Positions 1 to 8,141 of a stretch of DNA of 64,000 nt are shown piece after piece. The position numbers were made by a program, and so were the translations under genes. Below the pieces are notes generated by a model. That model did not search any database. It saw only the letters and a list, made by a program, of their open reading frames with translations, and was not told the DNA's origin. Positions within the stretch are counted from its first letter, which is position 1. Each line of letters begins with the position of its first letter. Source of the DNA: Microbacteriaceae bacterium VKM Ac-2854 (lineage in GTDB: Bacteria > Actinomycetota > Actinomycetes > Actinomycetales > Microbacteriaceae). The stretch spans positions 186,001 to 250,000 of the forward strand of contig JABMLH010000004.1 of NCBI GenBank assembly GCA_013205085.1, written 5' to 3'.

Positions 1-1
1 G

Positions 2-418
2 CGTACGTCACCCAATCGCCTGCTCGCGACCGTCTTCGGCGCGGTCTACGTCCTCGTCGGACTCCTGGGCTTCGCCTTCACCGGCGGAGTGAGCTTCCTC
101 GCCACTCAGGGCGGTCTGCTGCTGGGCATCTTCGAGGTGAACCCGTTGCACAACGTGGCCCACATCCTGATCGGAGCCGCCCTGCTGATCGCCGGCCTCT
201 CGACCGTCAGTGCCGCGAAGTCGGTGAACACCGTGATCGGTGCGGCCTACCTGCTGCTGGGGATCGTCGGCTTCTTCCTCGTCGGTACCGCCGCGAACGT
301 GCTCGCACTGAACACACCCGACCACTTCCTGCACCTCGGTAGCGCCATCGTGCTGCTGGGCGTCGGACTGGGCGCCGAGAAGTCGGCCCGCCGGGCCGGC
401 TCCGCCGCCACGGCCTGA
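2..418 (+). CDS. DUF4383 family membrane protein, 5' end missing
   Basis: The reading frame is already open at the left edge and ends in TGA, so the start lies outside the window. The visible 138 residues carry NRLLATVFGAVYVLVG near the beginning, and later NPLHNVAHILIGAALL and HFLHLGSAIVLLGVGL. These are the hydrophobic, Gly-rich segments typical of DUF4383 proteins, small four-helix membrane proteins of actinobacteria with no known function. An internal GTG at 89 is not the start, because the family motif continues upstream of it. The family assignment is by recall of its motifs. Only a few N-terminal residues are probably missing. Confidence 0.8.
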   Translation, partial: RTSPNRLLATVFGAVYVLVGLLGFAFTGGVSFLATQGGLLLGIFEVNPLHNVAHILIGAALLIAGLSTVSAAKSVNTVIGAAYLLLGIVGFFLVGTAANVLALNTPDHFLHLGSAIVLLGVGLGAEKSARRAGSAATA

Positions 419-462
419 CCGCCACGGCCTGACCGCTTCGGGCGGCGCCATGCGGGGCGCCG

Positions 463-526
463 CCCGAACACGTCGAAACCCGAACACGTCGAAACCCGAA
501 AACGTCGAGACCCGAACACGTCGAGG
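463..526. repeat. Tandem repeat, 4 x 16 bp
   Basis: Four head-to-tail copies of a 16-bp unit (consensus CCCGAACACGTCGAAA) at 463, 479, 495 and 511. The first two copies are identical and the last two differ by two or three bases. The array ends inside the Shine-Dalgarno of the next gene: the fourth copy runs into GAGGAAGGAG. It therefore forms the 5' untranslated region of the 539 gene. Confidence 0.9.
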
Positions 527-538
527 AAGGAGCGCGTC

Positions 539-1030
539 GTGCGCACACTCATCCGCCAGTGGGCGGCCTTCGCGGCCCTCGGTGCCGGCCTGGTGCACAT
601 CGCTCTCGGAGCCGGATCGGCCGCGGGACCGGCGATCGCGCTGATCGGCGCCGGAGCCGTCGAGTTGCTCTGGGCCGTGCTCGTGCTGGCGCGCGGGCGG
701 ATCCTCGCGCCACGCGCCTCCGCCACCGTCGCGACGGCCTACGTCGGGGCGTGGATCGCCGCGATCCTGATCGGCGACGGCTTCGGCGTCGATCCGCTGC
801 CGATGCTTGCGGCCGTCCTGCTGGACCTCGCCGTCGCGGGTATCGCCATCGCGAGCCTGCGCTCGCCCGGCGTCGACCGCGATCCGACGGCCGGCCGGAT
901 GCTAGTGGGCGCTTTCGCCGGCGCCCTCATCGTGGCCGGAATCGCCACTCCGGCGCTGGCCGCGACCCCCGCCGGCGGCGGCGACATGGGCGGGATGCAC
1001 ATGACGGTGCCGGCTGGTCATTCGCATTGA
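539..1030 (+). CDS. Hypothetical membrane protein with Met/His-rich tail
   Basis: GTG start at 539 with a strong GAGGAAGGAG Shine-Dalgarno at 523-532; 163 aa. About four hydrophobic helices are visible (residues 8-30, 35-52, 60-80 and 85-105), with a further hydrophobic stretch near 123-142 ending in TPALAATP. After that comes a short tail, GGDMGGMHM followed by GHSH, rich in Met and His. Such tails bind copper or other soft metals in some membrane proteins, but that is inference here. No family was recognised. It follows the DUF4383 gene on the same strand, separated by the 16-bp tandem array. Confidence 0.7.
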   Translation: MRTLIRQWAAFAALGAGLVHIALGAGSAAGPAIALIGAGAVELLWAVLVLARGRILAPRASATVATAYVGAWIAAILIGDGFGVDPLPMLAAVLLDLAVAGIAIASLRSPGVDRDPTAGRMLVGAFAGALIVAGIATPALAATPAGGGDMGGMHMTVPAGHSH

Positions 1031-1064
1031 CCAAGGATCCGCTCCGAGCTCTTGCGGCTCGGTG

Positions 1065-1080
1065 CTTAGGTCACCCTAAG
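1065..1080. promoter_or_regulatory. DtxR/IdeR-like iron box
   Basis: CTTAGG-TCAC-CCTAAG is a palindrome with 6-bp arms. It matches both halves of the DtxR/IdeR consensus (TTAGGTTAGSCTAACCTAA). It sits about 40 bp before the heme oxygenase start, where a repressor would block the promoter. Iron-replete repression of heme oxygenase by DtxR is established in corynebacteria; its use here is inferred. Confidence 0.75.
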
Positions 1081-1118
1081 ATGGAGCAACATCCTGCCAG
1101 CCGTCGAGGAGTCCCGCC

Positions 1119-1772
1119 GTGTCGAATGTCATCCCGTTCTCCCAAGCTCTGCGACAGCGCACCTGGAACGGCCACGGTGAGAGCGAAGGCGCCGGCTTCA
1201 TGAGCGACCTGATGACCGGCAAGGGCACCCGCGAGGACTACATCGCCCTCGTCGCGCAGCACTTCTTCATCTACGAGGCCCTGGAGGCCGCAGCGGATCG
1301 GATGCGCACCGACGCCGTCGCTGCTCCCTTCATCTCACCCAAGCTCACGCGACTGCCGGCGATCATCGAGGACCTGCGGTTCCTGATCGGAGAGGACTGG
1401 CGCGAGCAGATCGTGCCGCTGCCGACCACCGTGCGCTACGTCGAGCGGATCGATACCGTCGCTGCGGTGTGGAGCGGCGGATTCGTCGCGCACCACTACA
1501 CCCGATACCTCGGCGACCTGTCGGGTGGCCAGATCATCCGCACCCTGATGCAGCGCCAGTTCGGCTTCGAGACCAACGGCGTCGGCTTCTACCTCTTCGG
1601 CGACATCGCGAAGCCGAAGGAGTTCAAGGAGACCTACCGCGAGCAGCTCGACGCCGTCGGTTGGGACGACGCCGAGCGCGATCGCGTGATCGACGAGGTG
1701 CTGGTCGCCTACCGCTTCAACACCGAGCTGTTCGAGGATCTCGCCCGGGCCAAGGCGTCCGCCGTGGCGTGA
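1119..1772 (+). CDS. hmuO: Heme oxygenase (biliverdin-producing)
   Basis: A 217-aa soluble protein of the usual bacterial heme oxygenase length. It opens heme to biliverdin, CO and Fe2+, allowing use of heme iron. His19 (in TWNGHGESEG) is at the position of the proximal heme ligand. GDLSGGQII near residues 131-139 is the distal-helix signature, and the C-terminal half has the family's FKETYR pattern. The GTG start at 1119 has GAGGAG about 8 nt upstream; a later ATG at 1200 would remove the proximal His. The palindromic DtxR-like box just upstream implies derepression under iron limitation. Confidence 0.93.
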   Translation: MSNVIPFSQALRQRTWNGHGESEGAGFMSDLMTGKGTREDYIALVAQHFFIYEALEAAADRMRTDAVAAPFISPKLTRLPAIIEDLRFLIGEDWREQIVPLPTTVRYVERIDTVAAVWSGGFVAHHYTRYLGDLSGGQIIRTLMQRQFGFETNGVGFYLFGDIAKPKEFKETYREQLDAVGWDDAERDRVIDEVLVAYRFNTELFEDLARAKASAVA

Positions 1773-1940
1773 ACGCGCTCTCCTCGGCGTGTCGTGCCGC
1801 TATTCGCATCGGATGCCGAGTTTCGGGTCGAGAGGCGCGCGTAGCTTAGGTTGCAAACAGTTGCACCCGCGAAGTACCTCGTATCGCGACTCCCCGCTCC
1901 GGATCTCGGAGCGTCCAACGACGGACCACCGGAGGAAACG

Positions 1941-2129
1941 ATGTATGCACCAACCATGTCCCGCGTCTCGGACGATGTGATCGAAGTGAGCGCCGATGGC
2001 GCGGTGCTGGGCTGGGTCCAGACCGTCGGCCGCGTCTACGTCGCGCTGCGCGGCCGCGACCTCGGCCACGCCGAAGAAGTCGGCCAGTCGCTCTCGAAGG
2101 ACACGGCGCTGGCACTGCTCGCGCACTGA
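1941..2129 (+). CDS. Small hypothetical protein (62 aa)
   Basis: ATG at 1941 follows a clear GGAGGAAACG Shine-Dalgarno, which decides the start against longer in-frame reading from 1851. The protein is mixed polar with a Val-rich centre (GWVQTVGRVYVALRG) and an Ala/Leu end (KDTALALLAH); no signal peptide or membrane segment. No family recognised. A half-match to an iron box (TTAGGTT at 1846-1852) lies about 90 bp upstream, but there is no second arm, so iron regulation is not supported. Confidence 0.7.
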   Translation: MYAPTMSRVSDDVIEVSADGAVLGWVQTVGRVYVALRGRDLGHAEEVGQSLSKDTALALLAH

Positions 2130-2175
2130 CGCCCGGCGGACGCTGGCTGCTCCGGTCGACGCAGCGCGCCCGCTG

Positions 2176-2313
2176 CTACGGCGACCCCGTGCCGCCGTCC
2201 GTCGGCGTGGGGATCGGGATGAAGAACTCGATGTTCTCGGGCAGGTGGTTGAAGCGCGCCTCCATCTCCTCCTGATCCTCGGGGATGTGGTTGCCTTCTG
2301 CGTCTCGTGCCAT
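2176..2313 (-). CDS. Small acidic protein, paralog of the 2357 gene (45 aa)
   Basis: The ATG (complement of 2311-2313) has GGAAGG a few bases upstream; the frame ends in TAG at 2176. The product is acidic at the N-terminus (PEDQEEMEAR) and ends with LPENIEFFIPIPTPTDGG. The neighbouring small gene (2357-2485) ends with a matching LPPEAQFFLPEPEPTD segment, so the two look like tandem duplicates under constraint. No known family recognised. The shared ending is the main reason to believe both are real genes. Confidence 0.65.
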   Translation of the reverse strand: MARDAEGNHIPEDQEEMEARFNHLPENIEFFIPIPTPTDGGTGSP

Positions 2314-2356
2314 GACCGATCCTTCCTAGCGATTCGAACGGGGAACGGGCGTCAGG

Positions 2357-2485
2357 TCAGGGCGCAGGCGACTCGGCGTCCGTCGGCTCGGGCTCAGGCA
2401 GGAAGAACTGCGCCTCGGGCGGCAACTCGTCGACCTTCTCCTCGAGATCTTCGGCGTCGTCGTTGGTGCTGCGATCCTCGCTCAT
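2357..2485 (-). CDS. Small acidic protein, paralog of the 2176 gene (42 aa)
   Basis: Starts with ATG at 2485 after a GGGGAG Shine-Dalgarno and stops at TGA 2357-2359. The sequence is MSEDRSTNDDAEDLEEKVDE followed by LPPEAQFFLPEPEPTD and a short tail: highly acidic, no membrane segment. It lies 43 bp upstream of its paralog on the same strand, so the pair is likely co-transcribed. Function unknown. Confidence 0.65.
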   Translation of the reverse strand: MSEDRSTNDDAEDLEEKVDELPPEAQFFLPEPEPTDAESPAP

Positions 2486-2530
2486 GGCGATCTCCCCTCG
2501 TCGATTCTGCTCATGCTACGCCCGAGCCCC

Positions 2531-2602
2531 GCACGAACGGCGGCCCCGAGCCGCTTGCGAACGGGATGACGTTCGCGAACCTCGCTCAACCGTCGTTCGT
2601 GC
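2531..2602. repeat. 72-bp palindromic element, copy 1
   Basis: Outer arms GCACGAACGGCGG (2531) and its near-complement ending at 2602 (one mismatch) enclose a second inverted pair built on GCGAACGGGATGACGTTCGC. The same two-level layout recurs at 10730-10801. It lies between the start of the 2357 gene and the end of the 2586 gene, both on the minus strand, where it could act as a terminator or processing structure. Confidence 0.75.
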
Positions 2603-3053
2603 GAGCGACCGGGATCTCGAGCCGCGTGACCCACTCGCTCTGCGGTAACGGCTGCGAGACGAGGTACACCTCCCGGGTCGGGCCGATGGGTCGCCAGCCC
2701 TCGCGCGCGATCGCGTCGAACAGCGCCTCCCAACTCGACCGGATGTCCGCCATCTCGCCGTGGTGCACGAGCGACGCCACGTTCTCCTCGGCCGGCAGCA
2801 CGACCACATCGAAGCCGGCGCCGTCGGCGGTGCCGGGATCGACGGAGAAGGCGGCGTGGATCTCGACCCCGTCAGCCACGTCCTCGTAGTACGCGATCGC
2901 CGGCATGCGCGTCGCGGCCCCCGCCGCCTGCAGCGCCTCGGCCAGCGCCGGGTACATCGGCGTGATCACCCCGGAGATCTCGTCGTAGCTGTTCGCGTGC
3001 GCGTGCGCCACGGCGAGGTGGCGCTCCGGCGTCGCACTGATCTCGATCGTCAT
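2586..3053 (-). CDS. GyrI-like / AraC effector-binding domain protein
   Basis: A 155-aa stand-alone GyrI-like (BacR/SOUL-fold) domain. These domains bind small amphipathic ligands, usually as sensor parts of MerR or AraC regulators; free-standing copies are common and their ligands mostly unknown. Typical features are the N-terminal EISATPERHLAVAH strand, AIAYYEDVADGVEIHAAFSV in the middle, and AREGWRPIGPTREVYL before the end. It starts at ATG 3053 with a GGAAAGGA Shine-Dalgarno. No DNA-binding domain is present. Its last bases overlap the right arm of the 72-bp palindrome. Confidence 0.8.
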   Translation of the reverse strand: MTIEISATPERHLAVAHAHANSYDEISGVITPMYPALAEALQAAGAATRMPAIAYYEDVADGVEIHAAFSVDPGTADGAGFDVVVLPAEENVASLVHHGEMADIRSSWEALFDAIAREGWRPIGPTREVYLVSQPLPQSEWVTRLEIPVARTNDG

Positions 3054-3073
3054 CGATCGTCCTTTCCGCCTGC

Positions 3074-3151
3074 GGCCGTGGCCCGTCTTCGGCCGTGGCC
3101 TGTCTTCGGCTCAGGCCTGTCTTCGGCCCTGGCCCGTCTTCGACTCAGGCC
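3074..3151. repeat. Tandem repeat, 4 x 17 bp
   Basis: Units of 17 bp (GGCCGTGGCCCGTCTTC and variants) at 3074, 3091, 3108 and 3125, plus a 10-bp partial copy to 3151. The partial copy contains the TGA stop codon of the helicase gene (3145-3147), so the array forms the end of that gene and its 3' flank. Confidence 0.85.
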
Positions 3152-4473
3152 GCGGGCCCCGGCGCCTCCGCCGCGGCCGCACCCGCGTCGATCACGCCGC
3201 CGACGTCGCCGCGGCGGGACGCCATAAAACGCATCACGTCCTTATCGACGATGATGTCGCTCGGACGCAGCGGGCGCGAGAGGTAGAGCCCCTCGAGGCT
3301 GGTGATCCGGCTCAGCGCCACGTAGGTCTGGCCCGGCGCGAAGACGCGTTGACCGAGGTCGACGACCGCGGATTCGTAGGTCTTGCCCTGCGACTTGTGG
3401 ATCGTGACGGCCCATGCGAGGCGCAGCGGGAACTGCGCGAACTCGGCGACGATGTCACGGGTCAGCTTCTTCGTCGCCGCGGAATAGGAGTAGCGGTACC
3501 GCTCCCAGGTGGCGGGCTCGACCTCGTGCACCTCGCCGTCGACCTCGACCCACACCGTGCTGTCGATCTTGGTGACCTTGCCGATCGTGCCGTTCACCCA
3601 GCGCTGCTCCGAGTCGTTGCGCAGGAACATCACGTGCGCGCCGATCTTGAGTTCGAGGTTCTGATCGGCCGGGAAGTTGCGCCCACCGAAGTCGCCGCTG
3701 ATCTCGGCCGCCGCCGTCTTCGCCTTGCCGGGCAGCCGGTTCAGCGCGGCCTGGTTGATCCGGTTCACGGTGTCGTTGCGGGTGGCGAGCGTGATCGCGT
3801 CGTTGTTCGGCGGCGTGCGCGCGCCGGCGGCGTTCAGCACGTCCGCGATCTCCTTGGTGACCATGCCGAAGCGCACCGCGTTCAGCATCCACTTGAACCG
3901 CTCGTCGCTCTGGCGGTGCACCTGGCCGAGCTCGATCATCCGCAGCGGCGCCTGCTCCCAGACCAGCGCGTCGAAGAACCACATCGAGCGGTAGCGGTCG
4001 GCGAAATAGGCACGCTCCTCCGGGTCGCCGGGCACCGGTGCGAGCTGGAACGGGTCGCCGAAGAGCACCACCTGCACGCCGCCGAACGGCTCGGCCTTGC
4101 GCTGGCGGGCCTGGCGGAGGCTGCGGTCGATGGCGTCGAGCAGATCGGCGTTGACCATCGAGATCTCGTCGATGACCAGCGTGTCGATGGTGTTCAGCAG
4201 CTTGCGCAGCTCGGGCGGCTGGTCGAGGTCGCTGTCGGCGATCACGCCGATCGGCAGCCGGAACAGCGAGTGGATGGTCTGGCCGCCGACGTTCAGCGCG
4301 GCGACGCCGGTGGGCGCGCAGATCACGATCTGCTTCTCGGTGTTCCAGCTGAGGTGATTCAGCAGCGTGGACTTGCCGGTGCCGGCCCGGCCCGTGACGA
4401 AGAGGTGTTCGCGCGTGCCCTCGATCAGATCGAACACGCGCTGCTGCTCCGCGGAGAGGGGCACCTGAGTCAC
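3145..4473 (-). CDS. PIF1/RecD-like ATP-dependent DNA helicase
   Basis: 442 aa of superfamily 1B helicase. Walker A GRAGTGKST is at residues 28-36, Walker B VIDEIS at 100-105, the GDPFQL sensor region in the middle, and the UvrD_C_2 motif AVTIHKSQGKTYE plus YVALSRITSLEGLYL near the end. It resembles the compact Pif1-like helicases of actinobacteria and likely unwinds DNA during repair or replication. The chosen GTG start lies 6 nt after TACGCT, a leaderless arrangement; an ATG 21 bases further upstream (4494) has no ribosome site. The C-terminal 30 residues are Ala/Gly-rich and end in a 17-bp tandem repeat. Divergent from the 4582 gene. Confidence 0.85.
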   Translation of the reverse strand: MTQVPLSAEQQRVFDLIEGTREHLFVTGRAGTGKSTLLNHLSWNTEKQIVICAPTGVAALNVGGQTIHSLFRLPIGVIADSDLDQPPELRKLLNTIDTLVIDEISMVNADLLDAIDRSLRQARQRKAEPFGGVQVVLFGDPFQLAPVPGDPEERAYFADRYRSMWFFDALVWEQAPLRMIELGQVHRQSDERFKWMLNAVRFGMVTKEIADVLNAAGARTPPNNDAITLATRNDTVNRINQAALNRLPGKAKTAAAEISGDFGGRNFPADQNLELKIGAHVMFLRNDSEQRWVNGTIGKVTKIDSTVWVEVDGEVHEVEPATWERYRYSYSAATKKLTRDIVAEFAQFPLRLAWAVTIHKSQGKTYESAVVDLGQRVFAPGQTYVALSRITSLEGLYLSRPLRPSDIIVDKDVMRFMASRRGDVGGVIDAGAAAAEAPGPAA

Positions 4474-4581
4474 CGGACAAGCGTACTCATGCATCCGAGC
4501 GCAGCCGCGGATTTCGGCGAGATCGGTCGGGCGTCGGGGCTGTGGAGGAGAGGATGCGGCCCACCGCCTACCATTGCGATC

Positions 4582-5745
4582 ATGGGTGGCGCGGAGGAAC
4601 ACGAGCGCGCTGGATCGGGACACGGCGCTGACGAACGGTCCGTCGACGACGAATACGTCACGCAACCGATCGGCATCATGCCGGAACCGCTGCGCGCCGT
4701 CGCCGAGGCCTGGCAGCCCGAACCGCCGAGACCGCGACTGTGGCCGATGGTCGTGCTGTGGAGCGTGGTCGCCGCGCTTCTGCTCGGTGCGGGCGCGAGC
4801 ACGGTCGGTGCGCTGCAGCGCGATGTCTACGGCGCTGGCGCCTTCGTCTCCGGCTACCTCGACGCGATCGCGCGGCACGACGCGGAAGGAGCGTTGGCCA
4901 CGGCCGGCGTGCAGGTGGATCCGGAGGTCGAGGCCGAGCTGCCCGCCGATGCCTCCTCCGTGCTCCTGCGCGGCGACGTGCTCGGACGCGTGACGAAGGT
5001 CGCGGTCGAGTCCGTCGAGCCGGGCGCATCCGGCACCGTGGTGGTGACCGCCTCCTACCTGCTGGATTCCGTCGCCCACGAGACGGAGTACACGGTGCGG
5101 CAGACGGATGCCCGATTCGGGGTGCTGCCGCAGTGGCGGTTCGAGGTCTCCCCGATCGCGGCGATCGACGTCACCGTCGCGCGCAGCACCACGTTCGACG
5201 CGAACGGCCTGACCCTGGACGTGCAGTCGACGCATCCGACTGCGGACACGGGCTTCGGAGCCGAGGGCGCCTACCTGGTGCTGACCCCGGCCACGTACAC
5301 CTTCGGACACGAGTCGCGCCTGTTGACGGCGACGACGACCAGCGTGGCCGCCGTGGACCCGGGCACGATCACGAAGGTGACCGTCACGGCGGCGCCGAAC
5401 GCGGTGTTCGAGCAGGAGGCGAGCGCGGCGGTCTCGGCGCTGCTGGACGAATGCGCGACGCAGCAGGTGCTGCAGCCGACGGGATGCCCGTTCGGCACGG
5501 TGATCGACGACCGGCTGTTGACCACTCCGGAGTGGTCGATCGCGCAGGTCCCGGCCGTGCAGCTCACCGCCGACACCACCGGCTGGTTGATGGCGCCGTC
5601 GATCGGCTACGCGCACCTCGACGTGAAGGTGCGCAGCCTCTTCGACGGCAGCATCGACCGCATCGACGACAGCGTCAGCTTCGTGGCCTCCTACCGCTTC
5701 GCCCTGGGCGACGACGACGCGCTGACGCTCGTCCCGTCCGCCTGA
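4582..5745 (+). CDS. Hypothetical membrane-anchored extracytoplasmic protein
   Basis: 387 aa. About 53 cytoplasmic residues are followed by one hydrophobic helix (LWPMVVLWSVVAALLLGAGA, residues 53-72), and then a long beta-rich domain outside the membrane containing two widely spaced cysteines (DECATQ...PTGCPF) that could form a disulphide. The C-terminal half alternates short Thr/Val strands. The start is ATG at 4582, preceded by TACCAT with a 7-nt gap and no Shine-Dalgarno, so it is probably leaderless. No family was recognised. It is divergent from the helicase with about 100 bp between them. Confidence 0.75.
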   Translation: MGGAEEHERAGSGHGADERSVDDEYVTQPIGIMPEPLRAVAEAWQPEPPRPRLWPMVVLWSVVAALLLGAGASTVGALQRDVYGAGAFVSGYLDAIARHDAEGALATAGVQVDPEVEAELPADASSVLLRGDVLGRVTKVAVESVEPGASGTVVVTASYLLDSVAHETEYTVRQTDARFGVLPQWRFEVSPIAAIDVTVARSTTFDANGLTLDVQSTHPTADTGFGAEGAYLVLTPATYTFGHESRLLTATTTSVAAVDPGTITKVTVTAAPNAVFEQEASAAVSALLDECATQQVLQPTGCPFGTVIDDRLLTTPEWSIAQVPAVQLTADTTGWLMAPSIGYAHLDVKVRSLFDGSIDRIDDSVSFVASYRFALGDDDALTLVPSA

Positions 5746-5761
5746 TCCCGTCCGCTGAAAC

Positions 5762-5888
5762 CTCGCGAAATTTCGCGAGATTCGATGCCGCGGACGAGGT
5801 GCGCCGCCGCGGCGCGCCATCTCGTCCGCAGCACCCGATCTCAAAAACGCGCCGCCGCCGTAGCAGCGAATCTCGCGAAATTTCGCGA
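5762..5888. repeat. Nested palindromic element between convergent genes
   Basis: An 18-bp perfect palindrome (CTCGCGAAATTTCGCGAG, 5762-5779) is repeated almost entirely at 5872-5888. The flanking ATTCG/CGAAT bases are complementary, so both ends pair with themselves and with each other. Between them lies another inverted pair (GCGGACGAG / CTCGTCCGC). It sits at the meeting point of the 4582 and 5927 genes and is a candidate two-way terminator. Confidence 0.7.
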
Positions 5889-5926
5889 TGAGGGCGGGCG
5901 GCCGGGGGCCGCGGCGCCCCTCCCGG

Positions 5927-7948
5927 TCAGCGCGTCGAGTCCTGCTTCTGGATCGCGGCGAGGCGCTCGTTGTAGGCCTCGAGTTCGGCCTCGCCGGTGC
6001 GATCAGCGTGGCGGTCGCGGCGCTTGGTCTCGCGGTCGTCGCTCCGACTCCACATGATCGCGACGACGATCGCGAGCACAACGGTCGGGATCTCACCGAT
6101 ACTCCACGCGATGCCGCCGCCGGCCTGCTGATCGGCCAGCGCATCCGTGCCCCACCCCATCGCGCCGTACCAGTCCGCGAGCAGCAGACCCGTGCCGGTC
6201 ATTAGCGTGACGCCGAAGAACGCGTGGAAGGCCATCACGCCCAGCAGCAGCAGCAGGCGCAGCGGGTACGGCGTGCGGTGCTCGCTCGGATCGACGCCGA
6301 TCAGGGCCGAGACGAAGAGGAATCCGGTGATCAGGAAGTGCACGACCATCCACTGATGGCCGAGGTGGTCCTCCATCGTCCAGCGGAACAGCGGCGAGTA
6401 GTAGAACACCCAGAGCGAGCCCACGAAGAGCACAGCGGCCACGATCGGATGCGAGATGAACGTCGCGAACTTCGAATGAACGGCGAGCAGGATCCACTCG
6501 CGCGGCCCGCGGGAGCCGTCGTCGCGCTTGCTGATCGCTCGCATCGCCAGCGTGACCGGCGCGGCGGGCACCAGCAGCAGCGGCACGGCCATCGTCAGCA
6601 CCATGTGCGAGAGCATGTGGGCGCTGAACAGGTACTTCTCGTAGACGTTCACGCCACCGTTGGTGATGTAGAACAGCACCAGCAGGCCCGCGATCCAGAG
6701 CACGGTGCGGTGCACGGGCCAGGAGTCGCCGCGGCGGCGCAGCCGGATCACGCCGGCCACGTAGAAGGCGATGCCGAACAGGCAGAACAGCAACCAGACC
6801 AGGTCGATGTTCCACAGGCCCACGTAGTTCGCGAACGACGGCGTCGGCGGGAGCGGCTCTCCGGTCAGCAGTTCGGCGGGCGTCGGATTCGCGAGATCGG
6901 TCGCCGAGGTCTGGTCGACGGGGGTCTCGGTGCGCGCGAGCGCCGCGGCGACACCCGAGGCGATGCCCATAAAACCGAGCTCGCAGACGACCAGCCACCA
7001 GAAGGCGCGACCGCCCGCGCGCGCCGCGGGCTGCGCATCCGCCCGCGTCTGCATCCGCCCGATGAAGAGGTTGCGCTGCACCGCACCGAAGAGGCCGAGC
7101 GCGATCAGAGCGGCGACCTTGACGAGCACGAGGATGCCGTAGGGCGTGAGGAGGTTGTCGAGGGTGGCCAGGCGCAGTTCGGCGCTCACGTAGCCGGAGA
7201 GCGCGACGACCACGAAGCAGACCAGGGCGAGGCTGGAGTAGCGGCGGATGACCGGCACGATGCGGCCGGAGTCGAGAGTGCCGCGGATCAGCACGATGGT
7301 GAGCAGACCGCCGAGCCAGATCGCGGCGAAGACGAGGTGCAGCCCGAGGGCGGTGATCGCCTCGTCGTGGCCGCTGGTGCCGGCAGCGTGGCCCTGCTGC
7401 GCCATCGGCAGCAGCGAGTACAGCGCGAGAGCGAGCACGAAGACCAGTGCGGTCTGGTTGCGCACCGCGAAGCAGAGCACGGTGACGACGGCGGCAACGA
7501 GGGTGGTGATCAACCACGCCTGGCCGACGGGGATGCTGGTGATGAAGTAGCTGAGCTTGGTGCCGAAGTCGCGGTCGAAGCTCAGCGGCGTCTGGGTGAC
7601 GTTGAGGAAGGTGAAGAATCCGGTGAAGGCCGCCGCGACGGCGTAGAAGGCGGATCCGGCGGCGGCGATGTCGAGCGCGGCGCCGAACTCGGGCAGCTTC
7701 AGCGCCTTCTTCTTCTCGCGCTTCTCGGGGCTGAGCGCGAAGCAGGTGAGCACGATGGCGCCGATGGTGGCGGCCGCGCCGAGGTTGACGGCGAGCTTGG
7801 CGATCGGGAGGCCGTACCGCACGAACGCGCCCGGATCCTGGATCAGCGGCGCGGCTGCTCCGCCGCCGAAGGCGAGCGCCGCCAGCAGCGCGGCGAGCGC
7901 CGCGACCAGGAGCAGCGCCGGGCCGAGGACGCGCGCAGTTCGATTCAC
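5927..7948 (-). CDS. CopD-CtaG fusion: copper resistance/cytochrome oxidase assembly protein
   Basis: 673 aa polytopic membrane protein. Residues about 1-330 match CopD-type copper-transport proteins (eight or so helices; GHAAGTSGHDEAITALGLHLVFAA and AIWLGGL). Residues about 370-620 match the CtaG/caa3 oxidase assembly family (HMLSHMVLTM, ISHPIVAAVLFV, WMVVHFLITGFLFV with the conserved His residues). Together these probably move copper across the membrane for insertion into cytochrome oxidase. The C-terminal 40 residues are charged and cytoplasmic. GTG start at 7948, 6 nt after TACGCT, so leaderless; the same box plus spacer occurs before the helicase at 4473. Fusions of this type are common in actinobacteria. 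Confidence 0.9.
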   Translation of the reverse strand: MNRTARVLGPALLLVAALAALLAALAFGGGAAAPLIQDPGAFVRYGLPIAKLAVNLGAAATIGAIVLTCFALSPEKREKKKALKLPEFGAALDIAAAGSAFYAVAAAFTGFFTFLNVTQTPLSFDRDFGTKLSYFITSIPVGQAWLITTLVAAVVTVLCFAVRNQTALVFVLALALYSLLPMAQQGHAAGTSGHDEAITALGLHLVFAAIWLGGLLTIVLIRGTLDSGRIVPVIRRYSSLALVCFVVVALSGYVSAELRLATLDNLLTPYGILVLVKVAALIALGLFGAVQRNLFIGRMQTRADAQPAARAGGRAFWWLVVCELGFMGIASGVAAALARTETPVDQTSATDLANPTPAELLTGEPLPPTPSFANYVGLWNIDLVWLLFCLFGIAFYVAGVIRLRRRGDSWPVHRTVLWIAGLLVLFYITNGGVNVYEKYLFSAHMLSHMVLTMAVPLLLVPAAPVTLAMRAISKRDDGSRGPREWILLAVHSKFATFISHPIVAAVLFVGSLWVFYYSPLFRWTMEDHLGHQWMVVHFLITGFLFVSALIGVDPSEHRTPYPLRLLLLLGVMAFHAFFGVTLMTGTGLLLADWYGAMGWGTDALADQQAGGGIAWSIGEIPTVVLAIVVAIMWSRSDDRETKRRDRHADRTGEAELEAYNERLAAIQKQDSTR

Positions 7949-7997
7949 CGCACAAGCGTACGTTGTCGGCGCTGAATGGACATCCCGAGCTGGGCCG

Positions 7998-8057
7998 CGC
8001 TGTCGTTTTGACCACGCGCGGGCGGCATGCGTGCAGCGCGCGGCGAAAACGACAGCG
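7998..8057. repeat. Palindrome with 12-bp perfect arms
   Basis: CGCTGTCGTTTT (7998-8009) pairs with AAAACGACAGCG (8046-8057), with a GC-rich inner inverted pair. It lies just upstream of the 5927-7948 gene and downstream of HU. The A/T-richer outer arms stand out against the local GC. Confidence 0.75.
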
Positions 8058-8088
8058 TAGCCGGATGAGCAGACGGCCCGCGCACGCC

Positions 8089-8120
8089 GAAGGCCCCGGA
8101 CGACACGGTCCGGGGCCTTC
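8089..8120 (-). terminator. Hairpin downstream of HU
   Basis: A perfect 13-bp stem (GAAGGCCCCGGAC and complement) with a 6-nt loop, about 115 bp past the HU stop codon on the minus strand. There is no clear T-run. The stem strength and position suggest the HU transcript ends here. Confidence 0.7.
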
Positions 8121-8141
8121 GAGTGAGCCGACGGTAATCGG

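Noticed and set aside
1846-1860. Second iron box before the 62-aa gene
   Set aside because: Only the left half (TTAGGTT) is present; there is no matching right arm.
3145-6144. 999-codon open frame extending the helicase to 6144
   Set aside because: The upstream 550 codons are antisense to the 4582 gene and have biased, low-complexity composition; helicase homology begins only at about 4473.
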